Assembly: GCF_025947065.1 (NCBI RefSeq)
Contig: NZ_CP109994.1
Coordinates: 4,836,001 to 4,900,000, forward strand
Origin: Flavobacterium sp. N1736
GTDB taxonomy: Bacteria > Bacteroidota > Bacteroidia > Flavobacteriales > Flavobacteriaceae
Reading direction: 5' to 3'
Length of the DNA stretch: 64,000 nt
Shown here in pieces: positions 1 through 9,632 of this stretch. The notes beneath the pieces are model-generated. The model was given only the letters and a program-made list of their open reading frames with translations. It searched no databases and was not told the origin of the DNA. Positions within the stretch are counted from its first letter, which is position 1. Each line of letters begins with the position of its first letter. Both the position numbers and the translations under genes were made by a program.

Positions 1-677
1 GAATGGGTGGCTGCCCAATGATTGCGCAGACTTTGGTAAATCTTGGTGCAGGTTCAAGAGCCCGACTTTCTGGAATAATTGCCGCTTTAACCATTTTAAT
101 AATTATACTTTTTGGAGCTCCCGTAATTGGAAAATTACCAATGGCAGCTTTAGTTGGCGTTATGATGATGGTAGCAATTACAACATTTGAATGGGCAAGT
201 TTTAAGGTGATTAATAAAATGCCAAAACACGATATTTTTGTTGGAATTCTCGTTGCTGTAATTACTATCGTATTGCACAATTTAGCTTTGGCAGTTTTAA
301 TTGGGGTTATTATTTCAGCTTTGGTTTTTGCGTGGGAAAGTGCTAAACGCATTCGCGCAAGACATTTTATTGATGAAGCAGGAGTGAAGCATTATGAAAT
401 TTACGGACCTTTATTTTTTGGTTCAATTGCCGCTTTTATGGAAAAGTTTGATGTGCAAAATGATCCGTCGCATGTTGTTATAGATTTTAAAGAAAGCCGT
501 ATCGCCGATATGTCAGCGATTGAAGCACTTAATAATTTAACTAAAAAATACAGTCAGCTAAATAAGATTATCGAATTGAAACATTTAAGCGAAGATTGCA
601 GGGTTTTGCTTAAAAATGCTGATGCCGTTATTAATGTAAATGTTATTGAAGATCCTACCTATAAAGTGGTTTCTTGA
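1..677 (+). CDS. SulP family anion permease, C-terminal part (5' end outside window)
   Basis: The reading frame is open from the left edge, so this is the tail of a longer gene; the first ATG at position 3 is internal. The protein starts at the conserved SulP segment MGGCPMIAQ, which lies in the transmembrane core of sulfate/bicarbonate-type transporters, and continues with at least three hydrophobic segments (about residues 22-45, 47-62 and 78-112). A soluble STAS domain follows (about residues 125-220, with VVIDFKESRIADMSAIEAL typical of its central strand and helix). It is an inner-membrane transporter; whether the substrate is sulfate, bicarbonate or another anion cannot be told. The gene ends in the arm of a strong hairpin shared with the convergent small gene that follows. 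Confidence 0.88.
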   Translation, partial: MGGCPMIAQTLVNLGAGSRARLSGIIAALTILIIILFGAPVIGKLPMAALVGVMMMVAITTFEWASFKVINKMPKHDIFVGILVAVITIVLHNLALAVLIGVIISALVFAWESAKRIRARHFIDEAGVKHYEIYGPLFFGSIAAFMEKFDVQNDPSHVVIDFKESRIADMSAIEALNNLTKKYSQLNKIIELKHLSEDCRVLLKNADAVINVNVIEDPTYKVVS

Positions 678-687
678 TTAGAAAATG

Positions 688-745
688 AGTCAATTAGAAA
701 ATTAGATAATGATTATACGTTATCTATAAAATTTTCTAATTGACT
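688..745. terminator. Bidirectional hairpin terminator between convergent genes
   Basis: A perfect 16-base inverted repeat (688-703 and 730-745, AGTCAATTAGAAAATT) is extended inward by AGATAA/TTATCT. It lies exactly between the stop codons of the SulP gene (677) and the small convergent gene (752), so it can end transcripts from both sides. The same sequence family recurs near 1200 and at 3139-3208. Confidence 0.7.
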
Positions 746-751
746 TGTTTG

Positions 752-928
752 TTATTTTATTCGGTTAAAATAGCTTTTTAGAATTGGAATCAACAAATCA
801 AAAACTATTAAAGCTGCGATGAGAATATAAAATATTGATTTTTTATACATAAAATCCACATGAAAAATCATTGTGGTTATCACATAAAGAAGAATAATTA
901 TATATAGGCTAATTCTAATTTTTTTCAT
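752..928 (-). CDS. Small hypothetical membrane protein, 58 residues
   Basis: This short frame starts at ATG 928 and stops at 752-754. The product begins MKKIRISLYIIILLYV and ends ILKSYFNRIK. It has two hydrophobic stretches (about residues 6-22 and 31-50) separated by a short HVDFMYKK loop, with basic ends, as expected for a two-helix inner-membrane protein. I do not recognise a family. Support for it being real: clean hydrophobic pattern, basic termini, and placement convergent to the SulP gene with a shared hairpin at both 3' ends. No recognisable promoter was seen. Confidence 0.55.
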   Translation of the reverse strand: MKKIRISLYIIILLYVITTMIFHVDFMYKKSIFYILIAALIVFDLLIPILKSYFNRIK

Positions 929-1280
929 TTTCGGATAGGATTAATTTGCTAAATTTCTAAAAAGCCGGTTAAGAACTTTTGTAATACAAATTTATCATAG
1001 TTCCGTCCATTAATTTGGACGGAAGTTATAGGGCTTAATATTTAACAAAAAATACTGCAAAGTCGAATTAGTTTCTCAGGCTGAGCGAAGTCGAAGCCCA
1101 CACGCCAATTGGAGCGTCCTTCGACTTCGTTCAGGGCGATACATTAGTAAACCCGACAGATTTTAAAACCTGTCGGCTTTATTGTATTATAATTATCACA
1201 TTTTCTAATTGCCAAATTTTCTAATTATCAAATTGACACATTCTCTAATTTAAATAATTTGATTTTCGTAACTTTGTCAA
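929..1280. repeat. Intergenic region built of three hairpins and a CTAATT-rich repeat array
   Basis: No gene is visible here. It holds: an 8-base-arm hairpin TTCCGTCC/GGACGGAA at 1001-1024; an imperfect 16-base inverted repeat (1081-1096 CTGAGCGAAGTCGAAG with 1119-1134, one mismatch), a sequence type often dispersed in Flavobacteriia; a short hairpin CCGACAG/CTGTCGG at 1153-1176 followed by T-rich sequence; and a run of degenerate TTTTCTAATTGCCAAAT units from about 1200 to 1257, related to the hairpins at 688-745 and 3139-3208. It looks like a landing place for dispersed intergenic repeats. Confidence 0.6.
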
Positions 1281-2189
1281 ATGAAACTCACAGAAACCTT
1301 AGAAGATTTTTACACAATTAAAGTAAACGGAATGCCCGAGAATCTTAAAAAAGAAATCGGACATTTTAATGTTTTTAAACTGGATGATTTTGTTGGTAAT
1401 ATCTGTAAACCATTTCCTTACACGCGGAAAGATTTTTATAAAATAAGTTTGATCATCGGGAAAAACAAAGTGCATTATGCTGATAAGATTTCTGTGATTG
1501 AAGATCAGGCTTTGTTTTTTGCGAATCCTCAAATTCCATATAATTGGGAACAGGTTGATGAAAATCAAACGGGATTTTTCTGCATTTTTACTGAAGCATT
1601 TTTTAGTCAGTTTGGGAATTTAAAAGAATATCCTTTATTTCAGCCCGGCGGAAATCCGATTGTTCCTATTTCAATGGAATTGGCAGAATCTTTAAAAACT
1701 GTATATTTAAAAATGTTTGATGAAATCAATTCAGATTATGCTTTTAAATATGATGTGCTTCGAAATCTTGTTTTCGAAATCATTCATTTGGCTTTAAAAA
1801 CACAAACCGTAACTACTTCATTATACAGTAAATCGAATGCAACAATCAGGGTTTCTTCTTTGTTTTTAGAATTATTAGAAAGGCAATTTCCGATAGAATC
1901 GATCTCGCAGCAAATCAATTTCCGCTCGCCTTCAGAATTTGCAAGTCAGTTAAATGTACATGTAAATCATTTAAATAAAGCCCTGAAAGAAACGACAGGA
2001 AAAACAACTTCACAAATCATTTCTGAAAGAATTGTTCAGGAAGCCATGATTTTACTTAAACAAACCAACTGGAATATTAATGAAATTGCGTGGTGTTTGG
2101 GCTTCGAAGAATTGTCTCATTTTATCAATTTCTTTAAAAAAAATGTTCAGGTTTCACCTAAAACGTATCGCATAACCGAAATTGTTTGA
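1281..2189 (+). CDS. AraC family transcriptional regulator
   Basis: 302 residues, the usual length for this family. The N-terminal part (about 20-160) reads as a cupin-type effector or dimerisation domain (FFANPQIPYNWE is typical). The C-terminal part (about 200-300) carries two helix-turn-helix motifs: the first around SEFASQLNVHVNHLNKALKE, the second ending in INEIAWCLGFEELSHFINFFKK and VSPKTYR. It is a cytoplasmic DNA-binding activator. It lies 89 bases upstream of the same-strand SDR oxidoreductase and probably controls it or a related redox gene. A TAACTTTG box (1269-1276) sits only four bases before the ATG, so the mRNA may be nearly leaderless if this box is used; no good -33 TTG was found at the right distance. 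Confidence 0.88.
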   Translation: MKLTETLEDFYTIKVNGMPENLKKEIGHFNVFKLDDFVGNICKPFPYTRKDFYKISLIIGKNKVHYADKISVIEDQALFFANPQIPYNWEQVDENQTGFFCIFTEAFFSQFGNLKEYPLFQPGGNPIVPISMELAESLKTVYLKMFDEINSDYAFKYDVLRNLVFEIIHLALKTQTVTTSLYSKSNATIRVSSLFLELLERQFPIESISQQINFRSPSEFASQLNVHVNHLNKALKETTGKTTSQIISERIVQEAMILLKQTNWNINEIAWCLGFEELSHFINFFKKNVQVSPKTYRITEIV

Positions 2190-2241
2190 TTTTCGTAACT
2201 TCTTGTTTGATTGCTTTAATTTTTAGAAGGCACTTCACTAA

Positions 2242-2249
2242 TAACTTTG
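2242..2249 (+). promoter_or_regulatory. Candidate -7 box of the SDR gene
   Basis: TAACTTTG matches the Bacteroidota -7 consensus TAnnTTTG and would place the transcript start about 25 bases before ATG 2279. The -33 element is weak. Confidence 0.4.
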
Positions 2250-2278
2250 TACCATAATTAAATGTAAAAATTAAAATC

Positions 2279-3118
2279 ATGGAAAATAACAAAGTTTGGT
2301 TTATCACAGGTGCGTCAAAAGGACTTGGATTAGAATTAGCAAAAAAATTATTGGCAAAAGGTTACAAAGTAGCAGCAACGTCAAGAAGTGAAGACGCCTT
2401 AATTAAGGTATTAGGAAATCCATCGGAAAATTTTCTTCCTCTGGAAATGGATTTAGTAAATGAACAAAGCGTTAAAAATGCCATTGAAGTAACGGTAAGT
2501 CACTTTAAAACAATTGATGTTTTAGTAAACAATGCAGGTTATGGTTTATTAGGATCGCTGGAAGAATTGACAGATGCAGAATCCAGAAAAAATTATGAAG
2601 TAAATGTTTTTGGTTTATTAAATGTGATCAGAAATACAATGCCTTATATGCGTGCCAATAAATCTGGACATATTTTTAATATTTCTTCTGTTGGAGGATA
2701 TTATGGAGAATTTCCGGGTTGGGGAATTTATTGCTCTACAAAATTTGCAGTTGCCGGTTTAACAGAATCTTTGGCAGCTGAAGTAAAAGAATTTGGAGTA
2801 CATGTTACATTGGTATATCCGGGTTATTTTAGAACAGATTTCTTAAAAGACAGTTCTTTATTATTACCACAAAACCCAATTGCAGAATATAAAGAAGTGA
2901 GACAATCTGAAATTGCCCACAAAGATAGTATTAACGAAAATCAGCCAGGAGATCCTGAAAAATTAGCCGAGGCTTTAATCAAAATGAGTCACGAAGAAAA
3001 TCCTGCTTTACACTTATTTTTGGGACAAGATGCTTACGATATGGCTAATCAAAAGATTAAAAGTGTTCAGGGTGAATTGGAAAAATGGAAATCAGTTTCT
3101 GTTTCGACTGGATTTTAA
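2279..3118 (+). CDS. Short-chain dehydrogenase/reductase (SDR)
   Basis: 279 residues, classical SDR. The NAD(P)-binding motif TGASKGLG is near residues 10-17, NNAGYG near 86-91, and the catalytic Ser of ISSVGG and Tyr-Lys of YCSTK follow in the expected order. The C-terminal extension (QNPIAEYKEVRQ... to EKWKSV) resembles the NADPH-dependent oxidoreductases often annotated as SDR family or oxidoreductase YusZ-like. The substrate is unknown. It sits behind an AraC regulator on the same strand and has its own -7 box. The gene ends 20 bases before a 30-base perfect inverted repeat. Confidence 0.9.
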   Translation: MENNKVWFITGASKGLGLELAKKLLAKGYKVAATSRSEDALIKVLGNPSENFLPLEMDLVNEQSVKNAIEVTVSHFKTIDVLVNNAGYGLLGSLEELTDAESRKNYEVNVFGLLNVIRNTMPYMRANKSGHIFNISSVGGYYGEFPGWGIYCSTKFAVAGLTESLAAEVKEFGVHVTLVYPGYFRTDFLKDSSLLLPQNPIAEYKEVRQSEIAHKDSINENQPGDPEKLAEALIKMSHEENPALHLFLGQDAYDMANQKIKSVQGELEKWKSVSVSTGF

Positions 3119-3138
3119 TTAGAAATGTTTCAATTAGA

Positions 3139-3208
3139 GAATGTGCCAATTAGAAAATTAGATAATGATTTAGTATTTTCATTATCTAATTTTCTAATTG
3201 GCACATTC
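3139..3208. terminator. Bidirectional terminator with a perfect 30-base inverted repeat
   Basis: 3139-3168 is the exact reverse complement of 3179-3208, with a 10-base loop. The core ATTAGAAAATTAGATAATGA is shared with the hairpin at 688-745. It lies between the convergent SDR gene (ends 3118) and phosphodiesterase gene (ends 3212). The unusual stem length goes beyond what a terminator needs. Confidence 0.75.
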
Positions 3209-3211
3209 TTT

Positions 3212-4420
3212 TTAATTGTTCTCTTTAAGCATATTTTTAACTTCACTGAGTTTTCCATCAACGGCATCAATTTTCAATCCTAAAATATGTGCAATTAAAG
3301 GGTAAACAGAAACATTTTGAAAAGTAGAAACTTCTTTATCTACTTTAAAAGCGGGACCTTTTGCGTAAAAAATAGCATGCATATCTTTTTCCTTATTGTC
3401 ATAACCATGCGTTCCGCCTTTTATGTTTTGGGTTTTATTACTTACTAAACTATATCCTTTTTTGGCTTCAATAACAAAATCATGTACACGCGGATTAGTT
3501 CCGTAATGCAGTCTTTTTGGAACTTCGGCTGATTTCCAGAATTTAATATTTGGTACTTTTTTCAAAGCGTTAGCAATAGAATCCTGATAACCCGGTTTTG
3601 CCTGTAAACTCATAATTGGGTTGATTACTTCTTTATAACCCAGCCATTCCGGTTTTAAATAATCTAAAATTGCTACTTTTTTGTCATTGCTGATATCCGT
3701 CATTCCGTGATCTGAAACGATAATTAAATTGATTTGTTTTCCGATGGATAATTGATCCAGTTTTGATGATAATTGACCGATAACGGAATCCATTTTATGA
3801 ACCATTTTTTCATTTTCAGGAGAAAGCGGACCAAAATTGTGTCCTGTATGATCTGGTTCGTCAAAATATAAAGTAATTAAATGCGGACGTTGTTTCTCAG
3901 GAAGTTCTAACCATTTTATAACCGTATCAATTCTGTTTCCGTATGGAATTTTATTGTCGTAGGTTTTGTAAATACTGGGTCTTTTTTGATCCGTATCTGA
4001 TCCCGGCCAAAAGAATGAAGCTGTTTTTACACCTTGTTGTTCAGCGACATTCCAAATTGGATTTCCACTATAAAATCTCGAATCATTTTTTGCATTGGTC
4101 GATAACGCAAAAGATTCATTTAGTGTGGCATCATAAAAAACATTATTAATAATACCGTGATGATCCGGATAAAGTCCGGTCACTATCGAATAATGATTTG
4201 GAAAAGTTTTACTTGGATAAGATGGTTTCATTGATTTGGCGTGAACACCTTCTTTGGCGATTTGTTTTAGATTTTGAAGATGAAAATGCTTTGCATAATC
4301 CCAACGAAATCCATCCATAGAAACTAATACAACATAAGTGTCTTTGCTAGATTGGGCTTGTAAAAGGAATGAAAGTAAAACGAAAGTTAAAGATAAAAGA
4401 GAGGTAAAATGCTTTTTCAT
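3212..4420 (-). CDS. Secreted type I phosphodiesterase/nucleotide pyrophosphatase (ENPP-like)
   Basis: 402 residues with an N-terminal signal peptide (MKKHFTSLLSLTFVLLSFLLQAQ, cleavage near 23), so exported. The alkaline-phosphatase-superfamily fold is shown by VSMDGFRWDY (first metal Asp), the nucleophile Thr in SYPSKTFPNH, YFDEPDHTGHNFGP (metal Asp/His) and IIVSDHGMTD (metal Asp-His), plus a late GTHGYDN His. These are the metal ligands and nucleophile of ENPP enzymes, which hydrolyse nucleotide pyrophosphate or phosphodiester bonds. It likely scavenges nucleotides or phosphate in the periplasm. It is a single gene with its own promoter, convergent with the SDR gene. Confidence 0.9.
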   Translation of the reverse strand: MKKHFTSLLSLTFVLLSFLLQAQSSKDTYVVLVSMDGFRWDYAKHFHLQNLKQIAKEGVHAKSMKPSYPSKTFPNHYSIVTGLYPDHHGIINNVFYDATLNESFALSTNAKNDSRFYSGNPIWNVAEQQGVKTASFFWPGSDTDQKRPSIYKTYDNKIPYGNRIDTVIKWLELPEKQRPHLITLYFDEPDHTGHNFGPLSPENEKMVHKMDSVIGQLSSKLDQLSIGKQINLIIVSDHGMTDISNDKKVAILDYLKPEWLGYKEVINPIMSLQAKPGYQDSIANALKKVPNIKFWKSAEVPKRLHYGTNPRVHDFVIEAKKGYSLVSNKTQNIKGGTHGYDNKEKDMHAIFYAKGPAFKVDKEVSTFQNVSVYPLIAHILGLKIDAVDGKLSEVKNMLKENN

Positions 4421-4440
4421 TATTGAAATTTATTGAGATG

Positions 4441-4471
4441 CAAAGTTACCGATAACCGTTTTTAAGAGCAA
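4441..4471 (-). promoter_or_regulatory. Promoter of the phosphodiesterase gene
   Basis: On the minus strand TTG (4469-4471) is followed after 20 bases by TAACTTTG (4441-4448). Both elements and spacing fit the Bacteroidota housekeeping sigma consensus. The transcript would start about 15 bases before the ATG. Confidence 0.6.
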
Positions 4472-4543
4472 AAACAGAATGTTAAACAATTATAAAATAA
4501 AAAAAATCATTTTATCCCATAAACTATCGGGAGTGCCAAAAAA

Positions 4544-4570
4544 AAAACGCCAGATCAAATCTGGCGTTTT
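4544..4570 (-). terminator. groEL terminator
   Basis: A 12-base-arm hairpin AAAACGCCAGAT/ATCTGGCGTTTT (4544-4555 and 4559-4570), followed on the minus strand by a T run (plus-strand A run from 4538). It is 23 bases past the groEL stop. Confidence 0.8.
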
Positions 4571-4593
4571 AAATTTTAAGAAGTTAAGAATGA

Positions 4594-6237
<1,644 letters not shown>

Positions 6238-6300
6238 TTAATGTTTGGTTTGTTTCAAGTTACTGGAGTCTTAATACTCAGAACTTAATACTTATTATTT

Positions 6301-6576
6301 TTAGATTATTGCAAGAATATCGTCTTCGCGCATAATCAAATAATCAGTTCCTTCAAGTTTTAATTCTGTTCCTGCATATTTACCATACAGAACAGTGTCG
6401 CCAACTTTTACGGTCATCGTGTGATCTTTAGATCCATTTCCTACTGCTACTACAGTTCCTTTTTGTGGTTTTTCTTTGGCAGTATCCGGAATAAAAATCC
6501 CTGATGCAGTTTTTGTTTCAGCTGCAACAGGCTCAATAAGTACGCGGTCTGAAAGCGGTTTAATGTTTAAAGCCAT
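6301..6576 (-). CDS. groES: Co-chaperonin GroES (Hsp10)
   Basis: 91 residues, normal for GroES. It starts [20 protein letters not shown], has the mobile-loop region [19 protein letters not shown] and the roof/barrel segment [33 protein letters not shown]. It caps the GroEL ring. It is the first gene of groES-groEL. No CIRCE element was found upstream; a short palindrome lies at 6611-6621. Confidence 0.98.
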   Translation of the reverse strand: MALNIKPLSDRVLIEPVAAETKTASGIFIPDTAKEKPQKGTVVAVGNGSKDHTMTVKVGDTVLYGKYAGTELKLEGTDYLIMREDDILAII

Positions 6577-6610
6577 GGTTTTATAATGTTATAAGTTATA
6601 CGTTTTTAAT

Positions 6611-6621
6611 GTTCAATGAAC
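6611..6621. promoter_or_regulatory. Short palindrome upstream of groES
   Basis: GTTCA-A-TGAAC is a perfect palindrome 35 bases before the groES ATG, in the gap after the secG terminator. No TAnnTTTG box is present here, so groES may use another sigma factor or an operator at this place. This is only a suggestion from position. Confidence 0.2.
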
Positions 6622-6670
6622 TTTCAGAAATTATGCCATCCTCTAAAAACTGACATTATTTCTTAAAAAA

Positions 6671-6696
6671 AATGCCAGCTTTGACAGGCTGGCATT
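6671..6696 (-). terminator. secG terminator
   Basis: A hairpin AATGCCAGC/GCTGGCATT (6671-6679 and 6688-6696), followed on the minus strand by a T run (plus-strand A run 6665-6672). It lies 20 bases past the secG stop and separates the lptE-secG group from groES-groEL. Confidence 0.8.
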
Positions 6697-6715
6697 TCAT
6701 ATTATTTCAAAATGA

Positions 6716-7057
6716 TTATTTTGCTGCAGGTGCTGCCGGAGCAGGTGTTTGTTGTACCGGAGCTGCTGGTGTATTAGTTGCAGGAGCTTCTGTTTTTTCA
6801 ATAAGTTTAGAATCAGTATCGCTTAAAGATCCTGTAAAGCTTAAACTTGAAAGTAAGATTAAAGCAATCAAAATAGTAGCTAATGTCCAAGTACTTTTAT
6901 CTAAAAAGTCAGTTGTTTTTTGTACTCCACCTAACATTTGAGTTCCACTAATAGTAGACGACAATCCGCCTCCTTTAGGGTTTTGAACCATGATTACTAC
7001 GATCAATAGAAAACAAACTATTGTGATTAAAACTAAAAAAATTGAAAATGTGCTCAT
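6716..7057 (-). CDS. secG: Protein translocase subunit SecG
   Basis: 113 residues. Two membrane helices (about 3-24 and 53-75) flank the conserved cytoplasmic loop VQNPKGGGLSSTISG...LGGVQKTTDFLDKSTW, the SecG signature. A tail rich in Ala, Pro and Thr (NTPAAPVQQTPAPAAPAAK) follows. It belongs to SecYEG in the inner membrane. It starts only 3 bases after the TPR gene stops, so the two are co-transcribed. Confidence 0.93.
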   Translation of the reverse strand: MSTFSIFLVLITIVCFLLIVVIMVQNPKGGGLSSTISGTQMLGGVQKTTDFLDKSTWTLATILIALILLSSLSFTGSLSDTDSKLIEKTEAPATNTPAAPVQQTPAPAAPAAK

Positions 7058-7060
7058 TGC

Positions 7061-8908
7061 TTAATTATTATTGTTATTTTGTTGTAAAATCTTTATATCC
7101 GAAATACGGTCTGCAAAGAAACTAATTTTTTCTGGATATTTCAAAATTAATATTTCATATGCTTGGATTGCCTTTGTATATTTTTTTTGCTCCAGATAAA
7201 CACGGGCTAAAGTCTCTGTCATTAAATATGAATTATCTTCCTGATTAATATCAAATTGAATTGGAGGAAGCGTTATCGCTGTTGCTTTAATGGGCGAAAT
7301 TTTAGGATTCGTTTCTATAAATTTATCGATTATCTGTGCTTTTTTCTTTTTTTCTTCCTCAGCATCTTCTGTTTGTACAATTGTAAGAGGTTGATGCGTT
7401 TTTTCAGGTGTTTTTAATTTTTCCTCAATTGGTTTTGTTTCAATGATAGCATCAACAGTTTTTTCGAATTCTTTTATATTTTCTTCAATAGTTTCATTAG
7501 ATCTGTCGATAGGTTCAGGTTTTGCTAATTGCAGCCATTCCTGAAAAGAATGTTTTTCGTTAACAGAAAAATCTAAAGGTTTTCCAATTTCCAGATTTTC
7601 TTCTGCAATTTTCACCGTTTCTTCGAATCGGGTTTCCGTAGCTTGTTCTTCAATTGCTTTCGGCTCTTCAATACTATCAGTTGTAAGTTTAATAGGTTCT
7701 TCTTCAAAAGTTTTTACTTCTTCAGAAACAACAGATGTAACTTCTTGAAAATCTGCTATAAAGGTTGGTTCTTCAAGAATAACAGTAATAACTTCGCTCG
7801 GATTTTCTTCAAATGTTTTTGTCTCTTCCAAAACAATTGGAGTAACCCCGTCAGATTCTTCTTCTAAAGTTTTTACTTCTTCAAAAATAACCGTTGCTAC
7901 TTCTTTAGGCTGTTCTTCTATAGGTTTTAGATCTTCAAATACAATTACTGCTGGTTCTTTTTCTGAAGGTTTTGACTCTTCAAAAATAACAGTTGTTGCT
8001 TCTTTAATTGAATTATATATAGATTCTTCTATTGGATCGATTCTAATTTCATTGAATTTTTTAGAATCTTCAAAAACAACCGGCTCAGTTTCTTCAACAG
8101 AAATTGGCGCAGATTTTTCAACATTAGGATAAAAAGATTCCTCTTCACTTTCTATTACTTCTTCAAAAAAAGTGTGCTTGGTTTCTTTAACAGGAATAAC
8201 AATAGTTTCTTCCTTAATAGTATCAATTGATTCGTTATCGTTTTTTATTTCTTCAAAAACTGTAGTTTCTTCAATCGGAGCAGCAGATTCTTCAACGGTA
8301 ATATCTTCTGATTTTGTTGCTTCTTCATAAACAACTGATTTGTTTTCATCAGCCGAAGCCAAAGCAGTTTTGTCAATAATTGTTTCTTCTGCTTTTACTA
8401 CTTCTTCAAAAACAATCGATTTGGTTTCTTCAACCGGAATTGAAACTGGTTCTTCAACCGGTTCAATAATTATTTCTTCTGTTTTTACTGGTTCTTCAAA
8501 AGAAGTTGAAGTAGCTTGTTTTATAGAAGTTAATATAGATTGCTCAATTGGATCAATTCGAACTTCTATGCTTTTTTTGATTTCTTCGGGCGAAACAACT
8601 TCACTGTCAAAAACAGTAATGTTTAAAAGCTCACGAAGTTTTTTATCATAAAACTCATTTTGAATCGGAGTAAAAGTTTCCGAGGTAATAAAATCAAATA
8701 AAACAGAACGATCTGCAGTATGAGCAGCTGTAACTTTTAATGCATAATTATACTTAAAACTATTTTGATCGTAAAGTCCTTTTAATCGCAATGCTCTCGC
8801 ACTTTGAAAATACGGAAATTCAATCAAAACATTGCCTAATGCCTCCGTTTGCTTTTCTGTAATGGCATCGGGTTTGTTTATTAGGTATGTATAATCAGTT
8901 ACATTCAT
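7061..8908 (-). CDS. TPR protein with a long Glu-rich repetitive middle
   Basis: 615 residues in three parts. The N-terminal part (1-110) starts MNVTDYTYLINKPDAITEKQTEAL and looks globular. The middle (about 130-480) is a degenerate repeat array of units like VIFEEVKTLEEE, acidic and probably extended. The C-terminal part (about 560-610) has a TPR-like pair, LARVYLEQKKYTKAIQAYEILILKYP, ending in an Asn run. There is no signal peptide, so it is probably cytoplasmic. The function is not known; its place between lptE and secG suggests a link with envelope biogenesis or export. The opposite-strand frames here are reflections of its low-complexity codons. Confidence 0.75.
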   Translation of the reverse strand: MNVTDYTYLINKPDAITEKQTEALGNVLIEFPYFQSARALRLKGLYDQNSFKYNYALKVTAAHTADRSVLFDFITSETFTPIQNEFYDKKLRELLNITVFDSEVVSPEEIKKSIEVRIDPIEQSILTSIKQATSTSFEEPVKTEEIIIEPVEEPVSIPVEETKSIVFEEVVKAEETIIDKTALASADENKSVVYEEATKSEDITVEESAAPIEETTVFEEIKNDNESIDTIKEETIVIPVKETKHTFFEEVIESEEESFYPNVEKSAPISVEETEPVVFEDSKKFNEIRIDPIEESIYNSIKEATTVIFEESKPSEKEPAVIVFEDLKPIEEQPKEVATVIFEEVKTLEEESDGVTPIVLEETKTFEENPSEVITVILEEPTFIADFQEVTSVVSEEVKTFEEEPIKLTTDSIEEPKAIEEQATETRFEETVKIAEENLEIGKPLDFSVNEKHSFQEWLQLAKPEPIDRSNETIEENIKEFEKTVDAIIETKPIEEKLKTPEKTHQPLTIVQTEDAEEEKKKKAQIIDKFIETNPKISPIKATAITLPPIQFDINQEDNSYLMTETLARVYLEQKKYTKAIQAYEILILKYPEKISFFADRISDIKILQQNNNNN

Positions 8909-8917
8909 TATTTTTTG

Positions 8918-8998
8918 TTTAATCGTTGAAATTATTGTTTAATCGTTTATTTGTTTCATCGTTTGAAAAACCGATTTAACGATTAACCGATTTAACAA
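8918..8998. repeat. Intergenic array of GTTTAATCG units in both orientations
   Basis: Between lptE and the TPR gene, GTTTAATCGTT-like units occur at about 8918, 8938 and 8953 and their reverse complements (CGATTTAACGATTAAC) at about 8971-8995. The two halves can fold into a long imperfect hairpin. The build, short tandem units in each arm, is the same as in the GTTTCAGG repeats at 10900 and 26401 but the unit is different. Confidence 0.55.
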
Positions 8999-9010
8999 AT
9001 CAACATTTTT

Positions 9011-9529
9011 TTACCATTTTGCCAATGACTCATTGAAGATATCCTGAGTAATCCTTTCAAAAATCTCTTTGATGGCGGCATTTAAAGAAGATCCTACAAG
9101 TTGTGTTGTTCCCGGATAATCTTTATAGAATTCAAATGTTTTTTCAAAATCATCTGTTTCTTTCTTTTTGTTTGTAAATCGGACGTTTACACGAATAGTC
9201 AAACGGTTTTGTGCTGCTCCTACATCACCACCAGATGTTACAGCGGTGGCTGTCATTGGTGTTGTTCTGTAATCTATAATTTCTCCTTCATAAACCAGTT
9301 CACCGCCAGTACTTACTAAGTTTAAATTGGTTTGATTTTGAATTAAATCCTGCAACGTCAAAGTAAAATCCCTGTCGATTCCAGGTTCTATCAAATCAGC
9401 ATTATTCTGAAAAAAGTTTACCTGAAAAGTTTTGGCATCGATTGTTCCGGTTCCTGTAAAATTGTAAATTCCACAGCCGCTAAAAGTTGTAGCAACCAAT
9501 AGAATTAATAGATATTTTAAGTTTTTCAT
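9011..9529 (-). CDS. lptE: LPS-assembly lipoprotein LptE family
   Basis: 172 residues. It has a lipoprotein signal peptide with lipobox FSGC and the lipidated Cys at residue 19. The mature part begins GIYNFTGTGTIDAKTFQVNFFQNNADL, typical of Bacteroidota LptE-like proteins, followed by DFTLTLQDLIQNQTNLNLV and a GELVYEGEIIDY strand. LptE plugs the LptD barrel in the outer membrane and helps insert lipopolysaccharide. It follows the sigma-54 activator gene (103-base gap) and precedes the TPR gene on the same strand. Confidence 0.85.
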   Translation of the reverse strand: MKNLKYLLILLVATTFSGCGIYNFTGTGTIDAKTFQVNFFQNNADLIEPGIDRDFTLTLQDLIQNQTNLNLVSTGGELVYEGEIIDYRTTPMTATAVTSGGDVGAAQNRLTIRVNVRFTNKKKETDDFEKTFEFYKDYPGTTQLVGSSLNAAIKEIFERITQDIFNESLAKW

Positions 9530-9632
9530 TTTTTATTTTAAGAATTGCTTCGCCGGTTTATTGGCGTTTGGGTCAAAGATATTCATTTTCGTTTAAAACA
9601 TTTTGTGTCTTCGTGTCTTTTTCTGGCGAGAA

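Noticed and set aside
3196..3215. TTGGCAC as the -24 part of a sigma-54 promoter
   Set aside because: The required GC at -12 is absent and the sequence is an arm of the 30-base hairpin between convergent genes.
7643..8651. Plus-strand frames inside the TPR gene (Phe-rich and Ser-rich)
   Set aside because: They mirror the Glu-rich repeat codons of the real gene and have no start context or family pattern.
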